DNA from: AP-15 sp963733945
Lineage (GTDB): Bacteria > Pseudomonadota > Alphaproteobacteria > ATCC43930 > CGMCC-115725
Assembly: GCA_963733945.1 (NCBI GenBank)
Contig: CAVTFD010000033.1
Coordinates: 170,766 to 234,765, forward strand
Reading direction: 5' to 3'
Length of the DNA: 64,000 nt
The translations under genes were made by a program, and so were the position numbers. Below are positions 51,643-60,382 of the stretch, in pieces. Under the pieces are notes generated by a model. It was not told the DNA's origin and ran no database searches. It saw only the letters and a program-made list of their open reading frames with translations. How positions within the stretch are numbered: position 1 is the stretch's first letter; each line of letters begins with the position of its first letter.

Positions 51643-52719
51643 ATGGCAGGCAACTCGTTCGGCACCCTGTTCAGGTTCACGACCTGGGGCGAAAGCCACG
51701 GGCCGGCGATCGGGGTTGTCGTCGACGGCGTGCCGCCGCGCCTGGCGCTCGCCGAGCCCGACATCCAGCATTGGCTGGATAAGCGCAAACCCGGCCAGTC
51801 GCGCTTTACCACACAGCGCCGCGAGGAAGACCTCGTCCGAATCATGAGCGGCGTCTTTGACGGGGTCACCACCGGGACCCCGATCCAACTGTTGATCGAG
51901 AACACCGATCAGCGCTCCAAGGATTACCGAAACATCGCCAACCGCTTTCGCCCCGGCCATGCCGACTATACCTATTGGAAAAAATACGGCGTGCGCGACT
52001 ATCGCGGCGGTGGCCGCGCCTCGGCGCGCGAAACCGCCTCTCGCGTCGCTGCAGGGGCCGTTGCGCGCAAAATCCTCGGCGCCGATGTATCGATCCGCGG
52101 TGCGTTGGTCCAAATCGGGCCGCATGCGATCGACCGCAGCGCCTGGGATTGGCGGGCGGTCGAGGACAACCCGTTCTGGTGCCCCGACGCGGCGATGGCG
52201 CTGCGCTGGGCCGATTATCTCGATGGTGTGCGCAAGGCCGGCTCCTCTGCCGGTGCGGTCATCGAGATCGTTGCGAGCGGCGTCCCGGCGGGGCTCGGGG
52301 AGCCGGTCTACGACAAGCTCGACGGCGATCTCGCCCGGGCGCTGATGACGATCAACGCGGTCAAGGGCGTGGAGATCGGCGCCGGCTTCGGCGCCGCGGC
52401 GCTGAAGGGCGAGGAGAACGCCGACGAGATGCGAATGGCGGACGGGGAGGTCGTCTTCCTGTCGAACAATGCCGGTGGCATTCTCGGCGGGATCTCGACC
52501 GGGCAGGACATCGTCGCCCGCTTCGTGGTCAAGCCGACGAGTTCGATCCTGACGCCGATGCGCACGGTCGATGTCGACGGCAACGAGGTCGAGATCGCGA
52601 CCCACGGCCGCCACGACCCCTGCGTCGGCATCCGCGCCGTCCCGGTCGGCGAGGCGATGGTCGCTTGCGTGCTTGCCGATCACTTGCTGCGCCATCGCGC
52701 GCTCGGCGCCAAATCCTGA
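51643..52719 (+). CDS. aroC: chorismate synthase
   Basis: 358 aa. Converts EPSP to chorismate, the last shikimate step, with reduced FMN. Motifs: GTLFRFTTWGESHGPAIGVV at the start, FRPGHADYTYWKKYGVRDYR, GGGRASARETASRVAAGA and GILGGISTGQDI. Follows fabI by about 110 bases, a common gene order. Length is normal. Confidence 0.97.
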   Translation: MAGNSFGTLFRFTTWGESHGPAIGVVVDGVPPRLALAEPDIQHWLDKRKPGQSRFTTQRREEDLVRIMSGVFDGVTTGTPIQLLIENTDQRSKDYRNIANRFRPGHADYTYWKKYGVRDYRGGGRASARETASRVAAGAVARKILGADVSIRGALVQIGPHAIDRSAWDWRAVEDNPFWCPDAAMALRWADYLDGVRKAGSSAGAVIEIVASGVPAGLGEPVYDKLDGDLARALMTINAVKGVEIGAGFGAAALKGEENADEMRMADGEVVFLSNNAGGILGGISTGQDIVARFVVKPTSSILTPMRTVDVDGNEVEIATHGRHDPCVGIRAVPVGEAMVACVLADHLLRHRALGAKS

Positions 52720-52723
52720 ACGC

Positions 52724-54493
52724 ATGCGACGGCTGCTCCTCGGTTTTTTTGCGACCATCGGATTTCTGACCGTTCTGCTCGTTATCGCCGTCCTGGTGGT
52801 GGTCGTCCGCTTTAGACCGGGTACGCCCGCGCTCCCCGCAAACATCATCGTCTCGGTAGACTTGACCCAGGGCTTCGCCGACGGTCCGGACGAGCCGGAC
52901 TTGCTGCGGCTCGTCGCCGGCGGTAAGTCGAACCTGCGCGACTTCCTAGACGCGATCGAGGCGGCCGCGGCCGACCCGCGGGTCAAGGGTGTCCTCGCTC
53001 GCGTCGGCAATGACGAATTCGCCGTCGCCGAGACGCAGCAGATACGCGACGCAATCCTTGCCTTCCGCGCCAAGGGCAAGTTCGCGATCGCGTTCGCCGA
53101 CAGCTTTGGCGAGTTCGGGGCCGGCACCCGTCCCTATTACCTGGCGACCGCGTTCGACCGTATCTGGCTGCAGCCGCTGGGCAGCGTCGGCCTGACCGGG
53201 CTCTATTCCGACAGCACCTTCTTCAAGGGCACCTTTGACCTGCTTGGAATCGTCCCCGAGTTCGACCATCGCGGCGCCTACAAGACCGCGGCCAACATTC
53301 TGACCGAAACCAAGATGACCCCGCCCCACCGCGAAGAGGTCGAAGATCTGCTCACCTCGGTGGCTGGACAGATCGTCAGCGGCATTGCCCAAGCCCGCAA
53401 GCTGTCATCGGATGCGGTGCGCGCGGCGATCGACCGCGGGCCGCTGCTCGGCGACGAAGCGCTCCAGGCGTCGCTTGTCGACCGCCTCGGCTATCGTGAC
53501 GAGGTCATTGCCGAGGCCCACAAGCGCGCCGGATCGGACGCCGAACTGATTGGCCTGACGACCTACCTCGCCGGCGTAAAGCGTCCGCATCGCCAGGGCG
53601 AAAGGATCGCGCTGATCTACGGCTCTGGGCTGATCGTGCGCGGCGGCGGTTCGGCGGGCCCGCTGTCGGGATCCGAGGAAATGGCGGCGGACAAGATCAC
53701 CCGGGCTTTTCGCGCCGCCGTTCGCGACCCCGAGGTGCGCGCAATCTTGTTTCGCATTGACAGCCCTGGCGGCTCTGCCGTCGCCTCGGAGACGATCTGG
53801 CGCGATGTCGTATTCGCTCGAGAGCGCGGCAAGCCGGTCATCGTATCGATGGGCGACGTCGCCGGGTCCGGCGGCTATTACATCGCGGCCCCGGCCGATA
53901 AAATCGTCGCCGAGCCGGCGACCTTGACCGGCTCGATCGGCGTATTGGCCGGCAAGCTGGTCGTGGCCGACCTGCTCAAGAAGATTGGGGTTTCGACCGA
54001 TTCCGCGCAGGTCGGCGCCAATGCGGCGATGTTCAGCGCCACCTCCAAATTCACACCCTTCGCCCGCTCCCGTCTCGAAGCGTTTCTCGATGCGACCTAT
54101 CAGGGGTTCAAGGAACACGTCGCAGCCGGCCGCCACATGACCCCCGATGCCGTTGAGGCAGTGGCCCAAGGCAGGGTTTGGTCGGGGGAGGAAGCCAAGG
54201 CGCGCGGCCTCGTCGATGCGCTCGGCGGTTACGACGTCGCGCTCCGCCTCGCCAGGGAAGCGGCCCATATCCCGGCCGACGAGTCGATCCAGCTGACAGT
54301 TTTCCCGCGCGAAGAAGGGCCGGTCCAATTCCTCTACGATCGCCTCACCGGCAAAGAGCGCGACGACGATACCCTGAGCACGACTTCGTTCGGGCGGGCG
54401 ATCGAAGCGGCACAGCCGCTGCTGCAACGGATCGAAGCCGTCCTCGATAGTCCGGGTATCCTGACCATGCCGCCGATCGGCCAGCCGAGGTAA
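52724..54493 (+). CDS. sppA: signal peptide peptidase SppA, 67K type
   Basis: 589 aa. An N-terminal membrane anchor (LLLGFFATIGFLTVLLVIAV, residues 4-23) and two tandem S49 halves. The general-base Lys lies in LAFRAKGKFAIAFADSFGEF and the nucleophilic Ser in SMGDVAGSGGYYIAAPADKI. It cleaves left-over signal peptides in the inner membrane. The ATG at 52724, four bases after aroC, is chosen; the longer frame lies inside aroC. Probably co-transcribed with aroC. Confidence 0.93.
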   Translation: MRRLLLGFFATIGFLTVLLVIAVLVVVVRFRPGTPALPANIIVSVDLTQGFADGPDEPDLLRLVAGGKSNLRDFLDAIEAAAADPRVKGVLARVGNDEFAVAETQQIRDAILAFRAKGKFAIAFADSFGEFGAGTRPYYLATAFDRIWLQPLGSVGLTGLYSDSTFFKGTFDLLGIVPEFDHRGAYKTAANILTETKMTPPHREEVEDLLTSVAGQIVSGIAQARKLSSDAVRAAIDRGPLLGDEALQASLVDRLGYRDEVIAEAHKRAGSDAELIGLTTYLAGVKRPHRQGERIALIYGSGLIVRGGGSAGPLSGSEEMAADKITRAFRAAVRDPEVRAILFRIDSPGGSAVASETIWRDVVFARERGKPVIVSMGDVAGSGGYYIAAPADKIVAEPATLTGSIGVLAGKLVVADLLKKIGVSTDSAQVGANAAMFSATSKFTPFARSRLEAFLDATYQGFKEHVAAGRHMTPDAVEAVAQGRVWSGEEAKARGLVDALGGYDVALRLAREAAHIPADESIQLTVFPREEGPVQFLYDRLTGKERDDDTLSTTSFGRAIEAAQPLLQRIEAVLDSPGILTMPPIGQPR

Positions 54494-54533
54494 GCCCGCG
54501 ATTGCGCCGTCATCCGGCGCCACCGGCGCGGGC

Positions 54534-56087
54534 TCACACATTACCGTCTGCTCGATCCTGCATCTTGCCCGCCACCCGCACCCTCACCCGCAGCGCGTTC
54601 CCCGGCAGATAAGCGAGCGGCATGTCTTCGACATCGACGGTTTCCAGGCTAGCGGCGTCGGCCCCGGCGGCGACCGCGCGTTCGCGCGCCTGCGCCTCGG
54701 CCGCTGCGATCGCCTCGTTGCGGCCGAGGTCGCGGTAGATCTGGTCGGTCTCGCCACTGATCTGCGCAATTGCAGCGCCGACCGCGTTGGCGTGCTCGCC
54801 ATGCGGAACGCGGATCACCTCCGAGATCCCGGCGAGCCGGTCCGGCGCCAGAAACGCGCCGCCGCCGACCGCGATCAATGGAAGATCGCCGGCTTCCGTC
54901 TTCATCCTGTCGACCGCTTCCTCGATCTTGTGTCGGGCTGCTTCGAGAACGGCGTGCGCAAGGCTCCTCGGCAAATTGGACACCCGCGCGGCATCGCCGA
55001 TCGATGCGACCCCGACGGCAACCGCGGCATCGGTCGCGGTCAATCTATCGCCACCGAAGACCAGCGCCTCGCTGGTCAGTCGGTAGCCGACGCTTTGCGG
55101 CCCGACGGCTAGCGGGTTCCGCTCGACAATGCTGCCGCCGCCGAGCCCGATCGACAGCAAATCCGGCATCCGGAACAAGGTGCGCACGCCGCCCACTTCG
55201 ACAACCGAGTTCGCCTCGCGCGGGAACCCGCGGCGCAGCTGCCCGATATCGGTCGAGGTTCCGCCGACATCGACGACCATCGCATCGCCGAGGCCGGACA
55301 GAAAAGCAGCACCACGCATCGAATTGGTGGCGCCCGAGGCAAAGCTCATGACCGGCATTGTCGTCGCGAGCCGGGCCGCCATCACGGTGCCGTCGTTCTG
55401 GGTCAGATAAAGCGGTGCGGTGATCCCGCTCGCCGCGATCGCCGCGGTGAACCCGTCGACCGTTACGCGCGCCAGATCAATCAGCGCGGCGTTCAGCAGG
55501 GCCGCGTTCTCGCGTTCCAGCAGGCCGATACGGCCGAGGTCGTGCGACAAGGTCACGGTCGCCTGAGGACATTCTTCTTGCAGGATCTCAGCAGCACGGA
55601 CTTCGCAGGATGGGTCGAGCGGCGAGAAGATCGCCGCGACCGCGACCGACAGAATGCCGCTTTCCCGGATCTGCCGCGCGGCATGGCGCATGCCGGCCTC
55701 GTCGAATGGCATGATCGGCCGGCCGTCGTAATCGTGCCCGCCTGCGAGCATGAACACCGCGCCGCGGACCAGCCCGGCGAGATCCTGCGGCCAATCGCAG
55801 AACGGCGGCAGCGAGGCCGCGGCCGGCAGCCCGATGCGCAATGCGGCGACGTGGGCGAGCCCCTGCCGCTGCACGACCGCGTTGACGAAATGCGTCGTCC
55901 CGATCACGACGCCGCCGATCGCTTTGCCCGAGACGTCGGGGTGCGCCGAAAGCTCCGCCAGCGCAGTGACGACGCCGGTCGTGACATCCGGCGTCGTCGG
56001 CGTCTTGACCGCGTGTACGACCTGCCGGTCGGCGAGCAGTACCGCGTCGGTATTGGTGCCGCCGACGTCGATGCCGATCCGCCGCAT
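54534..56087 (-). CDS. hydantoinase/oxoprolinase family protein, short form
   Basis: 517 aa. It starts RRIGIDVGGTNTDAVLLADR, has a second nucleotide motif at AMVVDVGGTSTDIGQLRRG and a C-terminal GGGAFLAPDRLAG. Compared with the 684-aa homologue at 2602-4656 it lacks the C-terminal domain. Genes of this short type regularly stand next to DUF917 genes, as here (178 bases upstream on the same strand). Likely an ATP-dependent amide hydrolase subunit; substrate unknown. Confidence 0.85.
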   Translation of the reverse strand: MRRIGIDVGGTNTDAVLLADRQVVHAVKTPTTPDVTTGVVTALAELSAHPDVSGKAIGGVVIGTTHFVNAVVQRQGLAHVAALRIGLPAAASLPPFCDWPQDLAGLVRGAVFMLAGGHDYDGRPIMPFDEAGMRHAARQIRESGILSVAVAAIFSPLDPSCEVRAAEILQEECPQATVTLSHDLGRIGLLERENAALLNAALIDLARVTVDGFTAAIAASGITAPLYLTQNDGTVMAARLATTMPVMSFASGATNSMRGAAFLSGLGDAMVVDVGGTSTDIGQLRRGFPREANSVVEVGGVRTLFRMPDLLSIGLGGGSIVERNPLAVGPQSVGYRLTSEALVFGGDRLTATDAAVAVGVASIGDAARVSNLPRSLAHAVLEAARHKIEEAVDRMKTEAGDLPLIAVGGGAFLAPDRLAGISEVIRVPHGEHANAVGAAIAQISGETDQIYRDLGRNEAIAAAEAQARERAVAAGADAASLETVDVEDMPLAYLPGNALRVRVRVAGKMQDRADGNV

Positions 56088-56134
56088 TTCAGCCGACAGT
56101 CGCGCGCGTCATCGGCTGCTTCATTCGGAGCCGG

Positions 56135-56235
56135 CCCGCTCTCGTCGTCACCGGGCTTGACCCAGTGATCTACGTCTCTTCCCAGAGGCCAAAGACGTGG
56201 ATGGCCGGAATTCAATCCGGCCATGACAGGAAAAT
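56135..56235. repeat. palindromic extragenic repeat (GTGGATGGCCGG type)
   Basis: CGTCACCGGGCTTGACCCAG and AAAGACGTGGATGGCCGG...CCGGCCATGACAGG form a composite palindrome. The same element at 23930-24650 is the target of the IS4-type insertion. It separates the hydantoinase and DUF917 genes. Confidence 0.65.
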
Positions 56236-56265
56236 GCGACCATTAATAGAGAAATCATCTCCAAT

Positions 56266-57357
56266 TCACCCACCGCGCTCGTCAAACACTGAGCGGAAGT
56301 CGAGGTCGTAGCCGAAGGCGCGCGGGCCGACGTGGTCCAGCCCTTTCGCCGTCAGGAACACCGGCGGGGCCGGCAGCGCGACGACCGTGACCCGCCGGCC
56401 GTAGCGGATTGTCTCGGTGCCGCAGGCCTCGCCCGACACGGTGTCCAGCACACAGATCAGATCGGGCGACATCGCGATTGGAGCGCCGTCGCGCCAGGCC
56501 ACGACCCATTCGTTCTGAAACGCGATTTCGAGCCGCGAGCCATGATCGTCGTCGAGCCCCTCGATCGCCGCCCGACCGCGCAGAAACCCCTCGGTCGTGC
56601 GCCTGTCGACATCGACGACCTTGCCGCGGAACAGCAGCTTGCCGTCAGCCTCGTCGAGGATCGCGGCAATCGGGTCAAGGTGCAGGCGGCGCGCCTCCTG
56701 CACCCGGCGGCCGATGCCGATCGCTTTGGTCACGGTGAAATGGATGCCCCAATCCTTAACCTCGCGCCCGGTGCGCGGGGCTTTGCAAGTCGAGGCGATC
56801 GAGCCCATCTCGACGCAAATCTTGCGGCTAGCCCGCTCCATCCACTTCCAGCTCGGCACCTTGGTCACGACCGCCTCGATACCGCGCGGGTCGTAGAGCA
56901 CGCACGGATAGGGGCGCAGATCGCCGACCGCGACGCTGGTCATCTGCGCCTCGGGATAGGCGCGGCCCATCGTGTCGGCATCGACCACTGGCAGCCCCAG
57001 GTGCGCCGCCGCCATCAATGGCTGGATTCCGTTGCCGCCGCCGATCTCGAGCGACATGACGGCGCGGAATTTCGACCCGAGCAGCCCTTCCTGAATTTCG
57101 ACCGCGCGGGCGACGTTATGGCTGTCGGCGAGGCGCTCCTGCCCAACCAGCGGCGCCCCCATGTTCGACACCACCGCCACCCAATCGTCGTCGGCGAGGT
57201 CGAACGGCGACATCAGCTCGACCCGATGCCCCTCGGCATAAAGCCGGCGCATGTTGAGGAGCCCGAGATACGGGCTGCCGCCGCCGCCGGTGCCAAGGAC
57301 CCAGGCTCCGACCGCCAACGCCTCGATGTCGTCGAGCGAAATGGCCATGAAATTCAT
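56266..57357 (-). CDS. DUF917 (S-methyl-thiohydantoin desulfurase-like) protein
   Basis: 363 aa. Family start ISLDDIEALAVGAWVLGTGG, then PFDLADDDWVAVVSNMGAPL, the conserved SLEIGGGNGIQPLMAAAHLG, VVDADTMGRAYPEAQM and CKAPRTGREVKDW. One member was shown to desulfurise S-methyl thiohydantoin; others are uncharacterised. It pairs with the short hydantoinase gene downstream and follows the aminotransferase gene. A role in breakdown of a cyclic amide is inferred from the pair. Confidence 0.85.
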   Translation of the reverse strand: MNFMAISLDDIEALAVGAWVLGTGGGGSPYLGLLNMRRLYAEGHRVELMSPFDLADDDWVAVVSNMGAPLVGQERLADSHNVARAVEIQEGLLGSKFRAVMSLEIGGGNGIQPLMAAAHLGLPVVDADTMGRAYPEAQMTSVAVGDLRPYPCVLYDPRGIEAVVTKVPSWKWMERASRKICVEMGSIASTCKAPRTGREVKDWGIHFTVTKAIGIGRRVQEARRLHLDPIAAILDEADGKLLFRGKVVDVDRRTTEGFLRGRAAIEGLDDDHGSRLEIAFQNEWVVAWRDGAPIAMSPDLICVLDTVSGEACGTETIRYGRRVTVVALPAPPVFLTAKGLDHVGPRAFGYDLDFRSVFDERGG

Positions 57358-57428
57358 GTTCGATCGCGGCTACCGACAAATCGCTTCGTTCGCGATGGCG
57401 GGTGGACGGCCCGTGACAGAACCGTCGT

Positions 57429-58809
57429 TCAAATTTCGCCCTCTTGCTTCAGCATGCGGACGGTCTTGCGGATCGCGCCGAGCGTATCGGCCAGTTCGGG
57501 CTCGTCATGGGTGGCGGAGACGAGCCCACCGGGGCTGCCGCTGAAATCAACGCCGTTGACCATCGTCGCCAGGCGCAATTTGTGCACGATGTCGGCTTGG
57601 CGGTTGCCAGTGAGGCTCGCGGTCGGCTGTTGATGCGGGTCGAAGCGGGTCGGCGTGATCGAAGCGCGATCGGGGTTGGTGAAGATGTGCAGCATCGAAA
57701 ACGTGCCGTAGGCCGCCCACGGCACTCGCTCTTCCTCGAACACCTCGTTGATGCGCTGGCGCAAGGTCGCGCCAAAGCGGTTGGCGCGGGCGCAAGCGTC
57801 GGTGGTGCCGACGATCGCCAACGCCGCCACCCCGGCCGCCGCCGACAGCGGATTGGCGTTGAAGGTGCCGGGATGGGCGATCTTCTCACGGTCCGCGGCC
57901 TTGGTGACCTGGAAGTCGAGCAGATCGAGAATGTCCTTGCGCCCGGTCACAGCGCCGCCGGGCAATCCGCCGGAGAGGATCTTGGCCAGGGTCGTCAGAT
58001 CGGGCGTGATGCCGTATTCCGCCTGCGCTCCACCGGGCGACACACGGAAGCCGGTGACGACCTCGTCGAAGATCAATAAGACGCCGTGCTGCCGGGTCAG
58101 CTCGCGCAGCGCGTGGAGAAATGACGGATCGATCGGCAACCGCGCGCCATGAGCGCCGGTCGGCTCGAGGATTGCCGCCGCGATGTCATCATGCTCGTCG
58201 AGCAGCCGAGCCAGCCCGTCGACGTCGTTCTGCTCGGCCAGCAGCACGTTGCCGGCGACGCCGGGCAATACGCCGGTGGTCGGGCTGCCATCGAAATGAT
58301 TGGCAAAGCCCGAAGTCATATGATCGTGCCAACCGTGGAAATGATGCTTGAACCGGATGATCTTGGACTTGCCGCTGAAGGCGCGGGCGAGCCGCACCGC
58401 CATCAAGGTCGCCTCGGTGCCGGACGAGGTAAACCGGACCCGTTCGGCCGAAGGCACCAGCTTCAGCACCCACTCGGCCCACGCGATCTCGCGTCTCGTG
58501 GCTGGCGCCGTAATGGGTCCCGCGCTCGATCTGCTCGTGCACCGCCGCGACCACCTCGGGGTGGGAATGCCCGAGCAGCAGCGCACCGTGGCCGCCGAAA
58601 TAATCGACATAGCAATTGCCGTCGACATCCCATTTGCGCGGCCCCTTGGCCCGGGTGATGTAGAGCCCGTAGGGTTCGATATAGCGCGAATCGTGGGTGA
58701 TGCCGCTCGGGAACAACCGGCCCGCCTTTTTCGCGGCCGCGGCCGATCCCGGCGTCGCGGCGCGGTAGGCGGCGATGATCGGCGAGTTTGTGGTCATCGT
58801 ATCGGGCAT
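57429..58809 (-). pseudogene. aminotransferase class III (glutamate-1-semialdehyde-aminomutase-like), single frameshift
   Basis: The first frame from ATG 58809 gives AAAAKKAGRLFPSGITHDSR, DVDGNCYVDYFGGHGALLLG and THYGASHE, then goes out of frame at about 58494. The second frame resumes REIAWAEWVLKLVPSAERV and VRFTSSGTEATLMAVRLARA, then LIFDEVVTGFR and the Lys in LAKILSGGLPGGAVTGRKDI, to the end. A CGCGCG run shortened by two bases would explain it. Repaired length is about 459 aa. Likely a sequence indel or recent inactivation. It heads the DUF917/hydantoinase set. Confidence 0.85.
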
Positions 58810-58897
58810 GGCGATCACCCTCACTCGAGAGGCAATTCGGGCCACTTGTAGGCCTTGCGCCCGGCATGGCCAAGCCCGTAGGACCGGCCTCGAAAGA

Positions 58898-58925
58898 GAA
58901 GGGCCGCCCCGAGAGGCGGCCCTTC
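58898..58925 (-). terminator. GC-rich hairpin between the micro-ORF and the aminotransferase gene
   Basis: GAAGGGCCGCC-CCGAGA-GGCGGCCCTTC, an 11-bp perfect stem. On the minus strand it is followed by TCTTTCG, a weak terminator tail. It lies 50 bases after the 23-codon ORF and 88 before the aminotransferase start, so it may end a short transcript or attenuate the operon. Confidence 0.55.
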
Positions 58926-58974
58926 CTTACCCAAACACCGGCGGCCGATCACGGCCGCGAGCCGTCGCCTTCAG

Positions 58975-59046
58975 TCAGGCGCGGATCTCCATGGAAGCGG
59001 GGATCCTGGTCACGGCAGCGGACGACCGCGGTTTATGGTTAGACAC
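58975..59046 (-). CDS. 23-aa micro-ORF with an exceptional Shine-Dalgarno
   Basis: GTG at 59044-59046, reading MSNHKPRSSAAVTRIPASM and four more residues to a TGA. The 14 bases AAAGGAGGTGATCC at 59061-59048 complement the usual 16S rRNA 3' end in full, with a spacing of seven bases from GGAGG to GTG. The peptide is basic with a Ser/Ala centre. A hairpin follows. It may be a leader peptide or a stand-alone small protein. Function unknown. Confidence 0.55.
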   Translation of the reverse strand: MSNHKPRSSAAVTRIPASMEIRA

Positions 59047-59200
59047 AGGATCACCTCCTTTCAGTTGTTGAGCCAATGGCCGCACTCTAAGGGGTTGGCT
59101 CGCCGGCCGCAAGCAAGTTGTTCGCAATCGCGCCGTGGCGCCCCGCCGCTTTCGCGTTAGACTGCAGAAAATTGCCGGATTGTTGAGGGAAGGAGCGACG

Positions 59201-60370
59201 ATGCGCCGCAGCGAAGAACGGATACTGACAACCCACACCGGGAGCCTGCCGCGACCGCCCGAGCTGACCCAGCTTCATATTCGCCGGGCGCGCGGTGAAT
59301 CGATCGATTCGGCCGAGCTGGAGAGGCTCGGGCAGGCGGCGTTGCGCGGGATTGTCCGCAAACAGGCCGAGGCGGATGTCGACATCGGCAACAACGGCGA
59401 GCAACAGCGCGAAGGGTTTTTTCTGCACATCCGCCACCGCATGAGCGGGTTCGGCGGGTCGTGGCAGCGCCGCACCCGCGCCGACGCGCTGCGCTATCCG
59501 ATTTTCAAGCGGATCATGGAGGAGCAGCTGGCCGCCCGCCAGGCGGTCAGCAATATGGGACCGCCCAAGGCGATCGCTGCGGTGCGCTATCTCGGCCGCG
59601 GCGGGATCGAGGCCGAATGCGCCGATTTCCGCGCGGCGCTTGACGAGACCGGGACCAATTTCGTCGAACCGTTCCTGACCGCGCCCTCGCCCGGCATCAT
59701 CGCCGGCGCGATGAAGAACGAGCATTACGACACCGAGCAGGCCTATCTCGACGATATCGGGACCGCCCTCAAGGAGGAATACGAGGCGATCGTCGATGCC
59801 GGGTTTCTGCTGCAGCTCGATTGCCCCGATCTGGCGCTCGAACGGCATCTGTCCTACCAGGACCGCCCGCTCGGCGATTTTCTCGGCTTTGTCGAGCGGG
59901 TGGTGGGGACCATCAACAAGGCGGTGGCAAACATCCCGCCCGAGAAGGTGCGGCTGCATGTCTGCTGGGGCAATTACGAGGGGCCGCACGATTGCGACGT
60001 GCCGCTATCGGACATCCTGCCGATTTTGCAGCAGGCCAAGGTCGGCGCCTTCTTTCTGCCCTTCGCCAACCCGCGCCACGCTCACGAATACCGCGTCTTT
60101 GAAAAGCAGCCGCTGGCCGACGATCAGATCCTCGTCGCCGGGGTCATCGACAGCCTGACCAATTTCGTCGAGCATCCCGAAGCCGTGGCCGACCGGATCG
60201 CGCGCGTCGCCCAAGTAGTCGGCGACCCGAAGCGGGTCATTGCCGGCACCGATTGCGGCTTCGACACCTCGGCCGGAATGGGCCGCGTCGCCGAGGACGT
60301 GGTCTGGGCGAAGCTCACCGCGCTGGCCGAAGGCGCCCGGCTAGCCTCCGCGCGTATGGGGATGGGCTAG
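59201..60370 (+). CDS. MetE C-terminal-like protein, second paralogue
   Basis: 389 aa, starting RRSEERILTTHTGSLPRPPE. Zinc-site His and Cys are in LHVCWGNYEG and the last Cys in AGTDCGFDTS, but the Glu expected between them (SFEAANPRH in the 6196-7371 protein) is replaced (FLPFANPRHAHEYRVF). The metal site may differ or another residue may serve. Family role is thiol alkylation with zinc. GGAAGGAG lies just upstream of ATG 59201. Divergent from the micro-ORF and convergent with the CoxL-like gene. Confidence 0.85.
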   Translation: MRRSEERILTTHTGSLPRPPELTQLHIRRARGESIDSAELERLGQAALRGIVRKQAEADVDIGNNGEQQREGFFLHIRHRMSGFGGSWQRRTRADALRYPIFKRIMEEQLAARQAVSNMGPPKAIAAVRYLGRGGIEAECADFRAALDETGTNFVEPFLTAPSPGIIAGAMKNEHYDTEQAYLDDIGTALKEEYEAIVDAGFLLQLDCPDLALERHLSYQDRPLGDFLGFVERVVGTINKAVANIPPEKVRLHVCWGNYEGPHDCDVPLSDILPILQQAKVGAFFLPFANPRHAHEYRVFEKQPLADDQILVAGVIDSLTNFVEHPEAVADRIARVAQVVGDPKRVIAGTDCGFDTSAGMGRVAEDVVWAKLTALAEGARLASARMGMG

Positions 60371-60382
60371 CCGCAAACTCGG

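Noticed and set aside
59048..59061. GGATCACCTCCTTT resembles the 3' end of a 16S rRNA gene
   Set aside because: No rRNA body precedes it, and on the minus strand it is simply a long Shine-Dalgarno before a GTG.
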